From contig JAKUUF010000035.1 in NCBI GenBank assembly GCA_022448705.1, forward strand, positions 1 through 12,615: DNA of 12,615 nt, given 5' to 3'. Both the position numbers and the translations under genes were made by a program. The notes below the pieces were generated by a model that did not search any database, was not told where the DNA came from, and was given only the letters and a program-made list of their open reading frames with translations. The stretch comes from SAR324 cluster bacterium. Its GTDB lineage: Bacteria > SAR324 > NAC60-12. Of this stretch, positions 1 to 7,400 are shown one piece after another (position 1 is the first letter of the stretch; each line of letters opens with the position of its first letter).

Positions 1-269
1 GCTTCAGTAACCGGAATTATCCCGGATGTTCCGTAAACGGAAATCCTGTTTTGATTGCGATCCTCCAGCACCTCCACTCCAAGTGTTTTAAGGGATTCCA
101 CCATCCGGCGAGTGTCATCGCTATCCAGCAGATTGTGAATTTAAGTATGCCCTTCATCAAGAATGCTCAGCAGCAGGATACGGTTGGAAAGGCTCTTTGA
201 GCCGGGGAGATCAACTGTGCCGGAAATATTCTTAATTGGGGACAGGGTGAGTTTGTCCGGGAAACTCAT
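1..269 (-). pseudogene. aroA: 5' part of aroA (EPSP synthase), cut by an in-frame TAA and by the window edge
   Basis: AroA (3-phosphoshikimate 1-carboxyvinyltransferase) joins PEP to shikimate-3-phosphate in the cytoplasmic shikimate pathway. The minus strand from ATG at 269 reads MSFPDKLTLSPIKN, then the family signature LPGSKSLSNR (Lys and Ser contact the substrate) at about residues 22-31, then LLDSDDTRRM and TLGVEV, in the order seen in known AroA N-termini. The frame is broken by TAA at codon 43 (plus-strand positions 141-143), between EGHT and IHNLLDSDD. It then stays open and AroA-like to the window edge, so one codon is affected and there is no frameshift. The ATG overlaps the lipA stop as ATGA, implying translational coupling. 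About 90 codons of a protein usually near 430 residues are present. Identity is firm. Whether this is a true pseudogene or a base error cannot be decided here. Confidence 0.82.
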
Positions 270-1165
270 GCAGTTCCCCGGATCTTTCGTTCGATGTAAA
301 ATTCTGAGGCTTTATATGAACTTCGTACCAGCGGTCCAGAGGCTACATAGTCAAAACCCAATTCATCTCCAATCTGACCCAGCTCGTTGAATTCGTCAGG
401 ATGAAGGAATTTAACGACTTTCAGGTGTTTCCTGGTGGGTTGAAGATATTGACCGATGGTCAGGAAATCAACTCCTGCATCACGCATGTCTTCCATTGCC
501 TGCAGTATTTCCCTCCGGCTTTCTCCCAGTCCAAGCATCAGTGAAGACTTGGTATATCCTTTCGGACAATTAGTCTTGAGGTAGCGCAAAACTTCCAGCG
601 ACTGTTCATAATCCGCACGATAATCCCTGACTTCAGGCGTAAGTCTGCGGACTGTTTCAAGATTGTGCGCCAGTACTGCAGGCGAGGCATCAATAATCTT
701 CTGAATTAGTTCTTTCTCACCACGGAAATCAGGCATCAGCATTTCAATCAGCAGCCTGGGGGATGTCTTTTGAGTTGCTTTGATGCATCGTGAAATGTGA
801 GAGGCTCCCTGGTCCGGAAGATCGTCACGGTTCACAGTGGTAAGAACCACGTAATTTAAATTCATTTTTTTAATCGTGCCTGCAAGCTTGGAAGGTTCAT
901 CGGCATCAAGCGCAGGGGGATATTTTGCAGACTTGACTGCACAGAAGCGGCAGCCTCGTGTGCAGGTATCACCCATCAACATGAAAGTGGCGGTGCCACC
1001 GTTCCAGCATTCACCAATGTTCGGGCAATTTGCCTCCTCACAAACCGTACTTAAATTCAGTCTTGTAGAACGGCTCTTTATCCATGAGTAACGATCTCCT
1101 CCTGGAAAGGGGACTTTGAGCCAGGGAGGTTTTTTTGAGTAGTACTTTGCAGGCGCAGTAGTCAT
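266..1165 (-). CDS. lipA: Lipoyl synthase (radical SAM)
   Basis: LipA inserts two sulfurs into protein-bound octanoyl groups to make lipoyl cofactors for pyruvate and 2-oxoglutarate dehydrogenases and the glycine cleavage system. At 299 residues it has normal family length. All hallmarks are visible: the auxiliary Fe-S motif CEEANCPNIGEC (Cys42, 47, 53), the radical SAM motif CTRGCRFC (Cys68, 72, 75), VNRDDLPDQGA near 111, AHNLETVRRLTPEVR near 166, GLGES near 212, IGQYLQPTRKHL near 237, and the C-terminal RSSY (281-284), whose serine ligates the auxiliary cluster. No residue looks defective. ATG at 1165 gives the expected N-terminus, but there is only a weak AGG upstream. A weak possible promoter, TTGACT (1266-1271) with TACAGA (1245-1250), has a short 15-base spacer. 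The TGA stop overlaps the aroA ATG, so the two are probably cotranscribed. No lipB lies beside it. Confidence 0.97.
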   Translation of the reverse strand: MTTAPAKYYSKKPPWLKVPFPGGDRYSWIKSRSTRLNLSTVCEEANCPNIGECWNGGTATFMLMGDTCTRGCRFCAVKSAKYPPALDADEPSKLAGTIKKMNLNYVVLTTVNRDDLPDQGASHISRCIKATQKTSPRLLIEMLMPDFRGEKELIQKIIDASPAVLAHNLETVRRLTPEVRDYRADYEQSLEVLRYLKTNCPKGYTKSSLMLGLGESRREILQAMEDMRDAGVDFLTIGQYLQPTRKHLKVVKFLHPDEFNELGQIGDELGFDYVASGPLVRSSYKASEFYIERKIRGTA

Positions 1166-1301
1166 AAATGCCTATTGATCAGATGAATTCTAAGGTAACA
1201 TGAAATAATTAATTTAAACACACTTAAATAAAGTCATTACATCATCTGTATTAAATTCGCAATTTAGTCAATTTTGATTCCCCATACGCAGTGTCTTGAA
1301 A

Positions 1302-1349
1302 AAGCTGGCTTCGTTAATAGTGCTTAATAAATATTTTTAAGACCAGCTT
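1302..1349 (-). terminator. Possible weak terminator at the end of ybeY
   Basis: On the minus strand, AAGCTGG inside the ybeY 3' end can pair with CCAGCTT (plus positions 1343-1349 and 1302-1308). The stem has 7 perfect pairs around a 34-base AT-rich loop, and a short T-run follows. The loop is long and two of the Ts lie inside the stem, so this is only a candidate. Its position, between ybeY and lipA, is where a transcript end would make sense. Confidence 0.25.
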
Positions 1350-1797
1350 CCTTTAAGAGCTGAATTTCCAGTTCCAGCATTTCCCTTTCCTGCTTCCCAG
1401 ATTCTTCATGATCCCATCCTGCAAGGTGTGCACAACCGTGTGCGAGCAAACGTATGAGTTCTGTTTCAAAATCCCATCCGTTTTCAGAAGCCTGTTTGCT
1501 TACACGTTCCGCTGAAACCGCCAGTTCTCCGGCGATATTTTCTTCCTGCGATTCGTTCAGCTCTGGTCCGGCTATTTCACCTTCCCCCACATCATAGGTC
1601 CATGACAAAATATCAGTTGGGTAATCCTTTTTCCGAAATTGTTTGTTTAGTTTTTGTATTTCTGCATCATTGGTAATTAAAACTGATATTCCTCTTTGAC
1701 TGTCAAATAAACGATTCAGAAAATCTTTTAAAATATTCCTGATGCGTTTTTCATTTATAAGGCCCTGAAAGCCCTCATCACATCGTATTTGAATCAT
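1324..1797 (-). CDS. ybeY: Endoribonuclease YbeY (16S rRNA maturation factor)
   Basis: YbeY is a zinc-dependent RNase needed for 16S rRNA 3'-end maturation and ribosome quality control. The zinc-binding H-x3-H-x5-H motif is present as HGCAHLAGWDH (His120, 124, 130). Upstream are KKDYPTDILSW (about 56-66), the usual PTDVLSF element, and GELAVS (about 90-95), the usual GDIVIS element. The length is 157 residues, typical of the family. I place the start at ATG 1797 because it begins MIQIRCDEGF and overlaps the rsmH TGA as ATGA. The frame is open further upstream to 1920, but that part lies inside rsmH and has no YbeY-like sequence. The common HGxLHLLGYDH motif is changed at two hydrophobic positions (L to A), while all metal ligands are kept. 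There is no phoH or era neighbour; here the gene is coupled to rsmH, another 16S rRNA enzyme. Confidence 0.94.
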   Translation of the reverse strand: MIQIRCDEGFQGLINEKRIRNILKDFLNRLFDSQRGISVLITNDAEIQKLNKQFRKKDYPTDILSWTYDVGEGEIAGPELNESQEENIAGELAVSAERVSKQASENGWDFETELIRLLAHGCAHLAGWDHEESGKQEREMLELEIQLLKEAGLKNIY

Positions 1798-2738
1798 CTG
1801 GAAGTTTTGGCAAAGACTCTTAAATGAGCGCTTCTGCTTCGCGGGTTCTTGGCAATTTCTTCTTTTGAAGCTTTTACCTGACGCCTGGTGAGAACCTTCC
1901 CCAGGGGAATTTCTCCACAAACACAGTAAGGTAGATCAGTTGGGCAAACACAGGGGTTTTCCCATTTGCGAAACTGTTGCTTGACCATCCGGTCTTCAAG
2001 AGAGTGGAATGAAATTACTGCCAGTCTTCCTGAAGGTTTGAGGAATGAAGGGGTATGTTCAAGCAAAGATGTAAGCTCCTGTAATTCATTGTTGACCGCA
2101 ATTCGAAGTGCTTGGAAAGTCCTTGTAGCAGGATTAAAACCCTTCTTTTTCATTTTATTTGGAATGACATTTTTAACCAGTTCAGCAAGTTCCAGTGTAG
2201 TTTTAAAAGTTTTTTTTCTTCGTTCTTCCAGGATTGTGCTTACTATTTTGCGCGCGTAGCGCTCTTCACCAAAATTGCGTAGAATGCTCACAAGTTCATG
2301 CTCATTAGCTTTGTTTACTATATTTTCAGCAGTGAAATGCTGTCGGTCCGGGTCCATTCGCATGTCCAGAGGCCCTTCGTTTATGAATGAAAACCCCCTT
2401 TCAGGACATGAAAGCTGTTCAGATGAAACACCAATATCTGCAATTATGTAATCAAAACCAGGATTACCCCATTTATCACTCAAGTCGGGCAGTTCAGAAA
2501 AGCTGGCATGAATTAAACGGGTTTGTTTCCTGAAATTTTGTAATTTTCGGTCGGCAGCTTTTACCGCGATAGCATCTCTGTCTATGCCATACAAACAGGC
2601 TTTTGGGTATTTTTCCAGAAGGCTATGGCTGTGTCCGCCTCCTCCAAGCGTGCAGTCCAAAATGGTTCGAGTTGACGGAGGAGCATAATCAACAACTTCT
2701 TTTTGCAAAACAGAAATATGCCGGTAGTGCGGTTTCAT
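1794..2738 (-). CDS. rsmH: 16S rRNA (cytosine(1402)-N(4))-methyltransferase RsmH
   Basis: RsmH (MraW) uses SAM to methylate N4 of C1402 in the 30S decoding centre. The 314 residues match the family length. Visible motifs are HISVLQKEVV (7-16), the SAM-binding DCTLGGGGHS (28-37), GIDRD (51-55), ADIGVSSEQL (100-109), RGFSF with PLDMRMD (114-129), NPATRTFQALRIAVNNEL (202-219), ISFHSLEDRMVK (242-253), the paired-cysteine segment CVCPTDLPYCVCG (263-275), and NPRSRSAHLR near the end. In many bacteria rsmH lies next to mraZ and ftsL in the division cluster. Here it sits between a TAXI-type binding protein and ybeY, with ATGA overlaps on both sides, so it has left that cluster. No Shine-Dalgarno sequence is obvious, and expression probably depends on coupling. 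Confidence 0.97.
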   Translation of the reverse strand: MKPHYRHISVLQKEVVDYAPPSTRTILDCTLGGGGHSHSLLEKYPKACLYGIDRDAIAVKAADRKLQNFRKQTRLIHASFSELPDLSDKWGNPGFDYIIADIGVSSEQLSCPERGFSFINEGPLDMRMDPDRQHFTAENIVNKANEHELVSILRNFGEERYARKIVSTILEERRKKTFKTTLELAELVKNVIPNKMKKKGFNPATRTFQALRIAVNNELQELTSLLEHTPSFLKPSGRLAVISFHSLEDRMVKQQFRKWENPCVCPTDLPYCVCGEIPLGKVLTRRQVKASKEEIAKNPRSRSAHLRVFAKTSR

Positions 2739-3631
2739 TTCAATTTGAACATGGATTTTGCGGCAGGATGGAAAGCATAAATTTTCTGATAAGGCAGGTT
2801 GTCTTTAAGGCGTAAATTATCAAACAGGGGATGGGGGATCAGGGAATTTCTTTGGGCATAAATCAGCTGCAGCAATTTTGTTGCTTTCGATATTGGAAAA
2901 TCTTTACGTACAACCAGAACTGGATGCCAAACTACACTTTGCAAGGGTTTAGTTTGATACAGGAAAATATTGGCGGGGATTTTTCTAGGAGCAAGCCAGT
3001 TGAATGTTGAACGCAAAGTCCTAACCAGCCTTCCCTCAAGAGACAACAGTTTGATTCCGGGAAACTGCTCAAGCCAGTAGTTGATTTCTTTTAAAGGAAC
3101 GGGAGCGGTAAAAACAAGGATTTCTTCAGTAAATCCTTCCGAAAACTCAGGCAGGTTGTTAGCGTTGAACCAGCTGAAATTTGTATCAGGTACAAGGCTG
3201 TTCCAGGCCCTGGCAAAATACAGTGAATTTTCATGCACCAGCATAGTCTTTGTTCCCGAAAGGCTGAGATATGGTCCGGGGACTGATCCCAAAACAATCA
3301 ACCAGTTTGACCACAAAACTGACAGGATTCGAAGTCCGCGAAATTTATTCAACTCCAGGTAAGCTGTTTCGGCGTCAATAATTGCTCCAGTGACTCTGTT
3401 ATTTTCAAGTTGTCTTAGACGGATTACAGGAGAGGTTTCAGGACTGGGAACAAATTCCACCTTGCGGTCTTTTACAGAAGCTGACCAAATCCGGGCAAGC
3501 TCTTTGACAAAAATATAAGACCCTGTTTCCTGAGTTCCTGTGAGGATTATGTTCTGAGGCTTGCCTGATAAAGTTATTGAAGGAAAGAATGCCAGTAGAA
3601 GCACGGGAAATATCATAAAAAAGAGCTTCAT
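2735..3631 (-). CDS. TAXI-family TRAP-type periplasmic solute-binding protein (orphan)
   Basis: The 298 residues start with a Sec-type signal peptide (MKLFFMIFPVLLLAFFPSIT, cleavage near 20-24), so the product should be periplasmic. TAXI-like features follow: IILTGTQETGSYIFVKELA near 28-46 (the ligand-loop start), RQLENNRVTGAIIDAETAY near 73-91, KIPANIF near 216, VVWHPVLVVRKDFP near 232-245, and a C-terminal YAFHPAAKSMFK resembling the family's LHPGAIRYYKE end. TAXI proteins normally deliver organic acids to a TRAP permease, but no dctM- or dctQM-type gene is in this window. The start lies 13 bases after the mutM stop, with no visible Shine-Dalgarno; the gap is mainly TTAATTAATTAA. The stop overlaps the rsmH ATG as ATGA. 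Family assignment rests on weak, scattered motifs. The ligand is unknown, and the protein may have a sensory or structural role instead. Confidence 0.68.
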   Translation of the reverse strand: MKLFFMIFPVLLLAFFPSITLSGKPQNIILTGTQETGSYIFVKELARIWSASVKDRKVEFVPSPETSPVIRLRQLENNRVTGAIIDAETAYLELNKFRGLRILSVLWSNWLIVLGSVPGPYLSLSGTKTMLVHENSLYFARAWNSLVPDTNFSWFNANNLPEFSEGFTEEILVFTAPVPLKEINYWLEQFPGIKLLSLEGRLVRTLRSTFNWLAPRKIPANIFLYQTKPLQSVVWHPVLVVRKDFPISKATKLLQLIYAQRNSLIPHPLFDNLRLKDNLPYQKIYAFHPAAKSMFKLK

Positions 3632-3644
3632 ATTTTTTAATTAA

Positions 3645-4463
3645 TTAATGCTGACATTCAGGACAAAAAAAAGTGCTTCTTTGCTGCTGTACAATTCTTT
3701 GGATAGGGACTCCGCAGTCAGGGCATGGTTGTTCTTTTTTATCATACACTTTTAGAAATTGTTGAAATTTGCCGGTTTTGTCATCAACCCTGCGGAAATC
3801 AGAAATTGTGGTGCCGTTATTTTCGATTGCTTCCTCAAGAACGGATTGAGTGTATTTTATTATCTGAGACCATTCTTTGTTGTGGATAGTTTCTGTACTG
3901 CGAAGCGGACTGATTTTTGAGCGAAACAATATTTCTGAAACGTAAATATTTCCCAAACCGGCAATGATTTGTTGGTCCAGCAAAATGCTTTTTACTTCAC
4001 GTTTTGATGAAGCAACTTTAGATTTAAAATAATTCACGTTTAAATCTTCAGAAAAGGGCTCGATACCGAGTTTGCTCAATGCTTTTGAATCAGACAGTTT
4101 TTCATAAACTTCCAATGTACCGAAACAGCGGACATCATCAAAAATCATCAGCCTGCCGCTGCTTAAATGGAACCAGACACGGTTATATTTAGAAGGTACA
4201 TCCATTGGATCACAGACAATAAATTTCCCGGTCATCCGCATGTGCGCTACCATGTACCCTGAGGGTTGCAGGTGAAAAATCAGGTACTTGGCACGACGGG
4301 TCACGTGCTTAAATGTTCTACCGATAAGCTGCTGCTGAAATGCCTCCAGGTCTCCCTGCACAATCGGATTACTTCGAAAAATTTCAACAGAAGATATTGA
4401 ATCTCCGCAAATTTCATTGCTTAATTCCCTAACTACTGTCTCGACTTCTGGCAATTCCGGCAT
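3645..4463 (-). CDS. mutM: Formamidopyrimidine-DNA glycosylase (Fpg/MutM)
   Basis: MutM removes 8-oxoguanine and formamidopyrimidines from DNA and nicks the abasic site by beta/delta elimination. The 272 residues are full length. The N-terminal PELPEVETV supplies the catalytic Pro2 and Glu3. Lys59 lies in RRAKYLIF, HMRMTGKF is at 74-81, and DVRCFGTL (the DxRxFG element) is at 110-117. The H2TH segment LLDQQIIAGLGNIYVSEILF is at 161-180, and GTTISDFRRVDDKTGKFQQF is at 217-236. The C-terminal zinc finger has Cys247, 250, 267 and 270, with the DNA-contacting Arg262 in QQRSTFFCPEC. Nothing essential is missing. It is the first gene of the mutM-TAXI-rsmH-ybeY run and follows a good promoter at 4507-4535. 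There is no clear ribosome binding site before the ATG. Confidence 0.97.
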   Translation of the reverse strand: MPELPEVETVVRELSNEICGDSISSVEIFRSNPIVQGDLEAFQQQLIGRTFKHVTRRAKYLIFHLQPSGYMVAHMRMTGKFIVCDPMDVPSKYNRVWFHLSSGRLMIFDDVRCFGTLEVYEKLSDSKALSKLGIEPFSEDLNVNYFKSKVASSKREVKSILLDQQIIAGLGNIYVSEILFRSKISPLRSTETIHNKEWSQIIKYTQSVLEEAIENNGTTISDFRRVDDKTGKFQQFLKVYDKKEQPCPDCGVPIQRIVQQQRSTFFCPECQH

Positions 4464-4506
4464 TTAAAATTTATTCATTGTTGTATGGATTGTCTTCGTG
4501 CGGGGT

Positions 4507-4535
4507 ATTGTAGCGGAGTTAATTTCTACTCTCAA
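4507..4535 (-). promoter_or_regulatory. Sigma70-type promoter of the mutM operon
   Basis: On the minus strand, TTGAGA (plus positions 4530-4535) and TACAAT (4507-4512) each match the -35 and -10 consensus at five of six bases. They are separated by exactly 17 bases. Transcription would start near 4500, giving a leader of about 37 bases before the mutM ATG at 4463. It lies beyond the end of the 799-residue gene, so mutM would have its own start. Confidence 0.62.
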
Positions 4536-4740
4536 TTGCTTTCGGCATGAGAGCTGTTATTGCTCATCTGTGAGCTCTGTATAACTTTTTAAACCTGCTT
4601 AAATTATTTTTATTGAAAACATGATACTACTCTGAAACTAATATAATGTACGACAGACTTTTTGTTTAGCGCACTCCAAAATACTTTAAACAATAATTCT
4701 AAAAATATTACTATTCTAATAATGTAGACTCAGGAAAGTG

Positions 4741-4760
4741 AAAGAAATGTGAATTTCTTT
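4741..4760 (+). repeat. Perfect inverted repeat, 8-base arms, GTGA loop
   Basis: AAAGAAAT (4741-4748) and ATTTCTTT (4753-4760) are exact reverse complements around GTGA. In plus-strand RNA this would be a hairpin closed by a GUGA (GNRA-type) tetraloop. The stem is almost all A-U, so it is weak, and no T-run follows. It could be an operator or chance in AT-rich DNA. Confidence 0.4.
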
Positions 4761-4833
4761 ATGCAGGTCTAATTGGAAAACTGATTATTATATGAATTGA
4801 TTATGAAAATGTTTGATGAGGTTTAATCCGGAG

Positions 4834-4854
4834 AAAAAAAGTTAGGAATATCCT
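4834..4854 (-). terminator. Possible short-stem terminator after the 799-residue gene
   Basis: On the minus strand, 10 bases after the TGA at 4865, AGGA-TAT-TCCT forms a 4-base stem with a 3-base loop, followed two bases later by seven Ts (plus-strand A-run 4834-4840). The T-run and position suit an intrinsic terminator. The stem is short and weak, so efficiency is doubtful. Confidence 0.35.
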
Positions 4855-4864
4855 TTAGAATTTT

Positions 4865-7264
4865 TCAAGTTTTCTGCAAAGCTTCTTCTACAGCTTTTCT
4901 ATCCTCTGATTTAAGCATGTAATCCTCCTCAAAAATTGACAATACTTGAGGATTCATGATGGTTGCAAGTGTTTTTGGATCATCCATCCCCAGCATGGAG
5001 CGAAGTAAACGTTTGAATACCTGCATTGGAGTGCCAATGGAACTTTTACTGAGTTTAAGGTGTTTTTCCATACCCTTAGGTGCTTCAAACAGACAAGTAG
5101 CCTGATTATAATCCAGAGGTGTGTTGCTGTTACTGCAATATCCGTGAGGCAGGAATTTAAGCCTTGCATAATTATTCAGAAATTCCTGAGTCGTTTTACT
5201 CTTTTCCAAATCCTGTTCCAGTTCATTTTCCAGACCCTCCCCTGCTTTAAAGGTGCTTTCCAATTTGTTCAGAAGTGTGAAAAATGTGTGAGTGTTTGTC
5301 ATCACCTGGTAGATCATTTTTCCTTCTGATGATGTCATTTGTTTACATGCGTCTTTTATGGCTGTCATTTCATAAGGTTCAAATGGGTCATAAATGTTTT
5401 TTCTTTTTGCGCGTGACAACGGATCTGCTTCTTCGCCCTTTTTTGATTTTCTGGATTTAGATTGATTTGGAGCAGTCGTTTTACTCTTTTTCACTTCTTT
5501 TTCTGCTGATTCTGCCTGTTTTGCTGCTTCTTTTATTTTTTGAGCCTGTACTCTGCCATTTACAGGTCGCAGCTCAGAATGGAGTTCATCCAAATAACGC
5601 TGTTCCTCTTCAGCACCATGCCCAAACATTTCATCCAGAATCCAGTTAAGTTCCTCAACCTGCTCCATGCTGTGCTTTAAATTATTTTCTGTTAATTCTG
5701 GTTCATTGCCTAGAAAAGAAATGGTTTGCTCATACAAAGCGGAAGCATCAGGATGCTGTTCAGGAAGTTTGACTAGATTTTTCAGCATTGATTCTACTTC
5801 CCTGATTGAATTATCCAGAAGTGAGCAAGTTTGAGTAACACTTCCGAAGATCATAGCTGCAGAAGTTAATCGAGCGTTGTCATCGTAGGCTTTTTTCAGG
5901 TATTGATATACTGTCCTTGAATCTAGTTCAGAAGTGCTTGAAAGTGCAGCCAGTGAAGCATGGATTTGCTCACAATATTGACCAATCTCCTTTTTGCCCT
6001 GATCGAGTAAATCAAGAGCATGTAAAATGCCTTCATTAATGGGGTCATCAAACAAATTGAATTCCCTGACACTTTGCCTCAGTTCCTGAAGCTTCTGACT
6101 TTTGGAATCAGCAACCTTACTCCCTTTTTCCAGCATGCCTTTGATGAGTTCAAGGGCTTTAACCAGAAAATTACTAGTTATGTTTTGTGAAGAAGAATTG
6201 TGATAAATTTTTCCAAAAGATATTGAAAGATTCTGAAGAATACCTGTTACTTCGCTTAATGTCTGGCCAACTCCCCCAAATATTTCAATAAATAATTGGA
6301 GATGTTCCAGCTGCTTTGCAACATGTTCATGAAAATCAGCGATGCATTTTTCTGTTCCATCAGCTTCTTTTTTTTCCTCAAGTGTCTTTAAATGTTTTTT
6401 AAGAAATCCCAAAGGTTCAAATGGGATACGAAGCAAATGCATTCGTATAAACATGTCCGTGCGGGACACATTGTAAAGATCAATTCCCCAGCCTGGCAGT
6501 TTATTTGGGCCTGGGACTTTAACATTTTTCAGCTTTCTTTCAAAACTTGAAAGATTCTCCAAAATCTCATCTGGAGCAGCCAGCTTTTGAGCAGATTTTT
6601 TTGAGATAGCATCTACCATTGCCTGCTTCTCCAATTCCTGGATACGGCTTACATTCTGGAAGTATTTATATACTGATTGAACTTCCTCCATTGTCATTGG
6701 AGGATCAAAGGTGCTGACATTTTTGTTTTTAAGCAGTTGGTCAGCAAGCGGCTCAGTCTCTTTTAAAAGATTTTCAACTTCTTTTTTTGCTGAATCTTCA
6801 GCTGTTGCTTCTATCGGCAGACGCGACCATTTACCTTGTTGCAGACCATCGTGAATGCTGCGTATTTGTTTCAATGATAATTCAACTGCCTTTCCTGCAG
6901 AAAACCCCAGTGGCTCCGTATTGTAAAATCCCTGATCAAGGCTGAGATGGATACACTCTGCTTGACGATTAATTTTATGTTTCATTCTCAAAAATCGATC
7001 AGCATCTCTGCTAAAGTGTTCGGGACTGCGGCATTTGTCGTAGAGCTCTTTTTTGGTAAGATTAATTTCTTTGAGCATGGTAACAATGCTTTCCTGTTCA
7101 CCTGACTGTAAAATCCAGCGATTTTCCTTGCTGAGTGCCACAGAAACAAATTCAGTAATCTCCTTTGCCTGTATAAGGGCATCCTGAACTTGTGAAACAG
7201 GTTTTCGTTCTGCCTTAAGGGAGGTTTTGGCCTGTTTTAAGTGTTCCAGCGAATTAGTGGACAT
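4865..7264 (-). CDS. Large helical/coiled-coil cytoplasmic protein of unknown family (799 aa)
   Basis: I do not recognise this protein. It has no signal peptide or clear membrane segment, so a cytoplasmic location is likely. It is rich in Lys, Glu, Leu and Gln, and most of it reads as amphipathic helices, for example 1-110, 160-250, 285-350, 365-440, 455-500 and 525-565. A very basic, low-complexity linker (about 571-622, with KKSK and KSRKSKKG) separates this from a C-terminal part (623-799). That part has a YDPFEPYEMTAIKDACKQM start, a Cys/Asn/Pro-containing stretch near 705-725 (LPHGYCSNSNTP), and a helical end. Similar short elements recur: SVYKYF (197-202), TVYQYL (451-456) and MIYQVM (650-655), each followed by a helix, which may hint at a degenerate repeat. 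The ATG is supported by GGAG eight bases upstream (plus 7273-7276). It is divergent from dxs and appears monocistronic. A scaffold, or a DNA- or RNA-binding role through the basic linker, is only a guess. Confidence 0.8.
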   Translation of the reverse strand: MSTNSLEHLKQAKTSLKAERKPVSQVQDALIQAKEITEFVSVALSKENRWILQSGEQESIVTMLKEINLTKKELYDKCRSPEHFSRDADRFLRMKHKINRQAECIHLSLDQGFYNTEPLGFSAGKAVELSLKQIRSIHDGLQQGKWSRLPIEATAEDSAKKEVENLLKETEPLADQLLKNKNVSTFDPPMTMEEVQSVYKYFQNVSRIQELEKQAMVDAISKKSAQKLAAPDEILENLSSFERKLKNVKVPGPNKLPGWGIDLYNVSRTDMFIRMHLLRIPFEPLGFLKKHLKTLEEKKEADGTEKCIADFHEHVAKQLEHLQLFIEIFGGVGQTLSEVTGILQNLSISFGKIYHNSSSQNITSNFLVKALELIKGMLEKGSKVADSKSQKLQELRQSVREFNLFDDPINEGILHALDLLDQGKKEIGQYCEQIHASLAALSSTSELDSRTVYQYLKKAYDDNARLTSAAMIFGSVTQTCSLLDNSIREVESMLKNLVKLPEQHPDASALYEQTISFLGNEPELTENNLKHSMEQVEELNWILDEMFGHGAEEEQRYLDELHSELRPVNGRVQAQKIKEAAKQAESAEKEVKKSKTTAPNQSKSRKSKKGEEADPLSRAKRKNIYDPFEPYEMTAIKDACKQMTSSEGKMIYQVMTNTHTFFTLLNKLESTFKAGEGLENELEQDLEKSKTTQEFLNNYARLKFLPHGYCSNSNTPLDYNQATCLFEAPKGMEKHLKLSKSSIGTPMQVFKRLLRSMLGMDDPKTLATIMNPQVLSIFEEDYMLKSEDRKAVEEALQKT

Positions 7265-7400
7265 AAGATCAGCTCCAAGTTATACTTAATCAGCGTAGTA
7301 ATAATTTTTAGAAGGTTGTGTCTCTTAAAGAAATACTACATAAGCAGAGTCTTTATTTATAGTGTATTTCAATGGAATTAGAAAATCATTTAAGAAAAAA

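Larger units (their letters stand above)
4464..4864. other. 401-base noncoding gap between the 799-residue gene and mutM
   Basis: Strongly AT-rich, with no convincing reading frame or tRNA-like fold. Besides the mutM promoter at 4507-4535 and a possible terminator at 4834-4854, it holds a perfect 8-base inverted repeat with a 4-base loop at 4741-4760. An isolated TATAAT lies at 4642-4647 on the plus strand, with no well-spaced -35. A small RNA on the plus strand cannot be excluded, but there is no positive case for one. Confidence 0.5.

Noticed and set aside
876..1091. Plus-strand frame across lipA
   Set aside because: Shadow of a strongly supported gene; no initiation signal.
1798..1920. 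N-terminal extension of the ybeY reading frame
   Set aside because: It lies wholly inside rsmH in another frame, has no YbeY similarity, and the ATG at 1797 forms a normal ATGA junction.
4642..4647. Perfect TATAAT on the plus strand in the mutM-side gap
   Set aside because: The nearest good -35 (TTGAAA, 4613-4618) is 23 bases away and no gene follows on that strand; chance is likely in AT-rich DNA.
7362..7400. GTG start 39 bases upstream for dxs
   Set aside because: It adds an atypical Lys-rich leader and overlaps a possible -10; ATG 7401 gives a family-like start. Not fully excluded.
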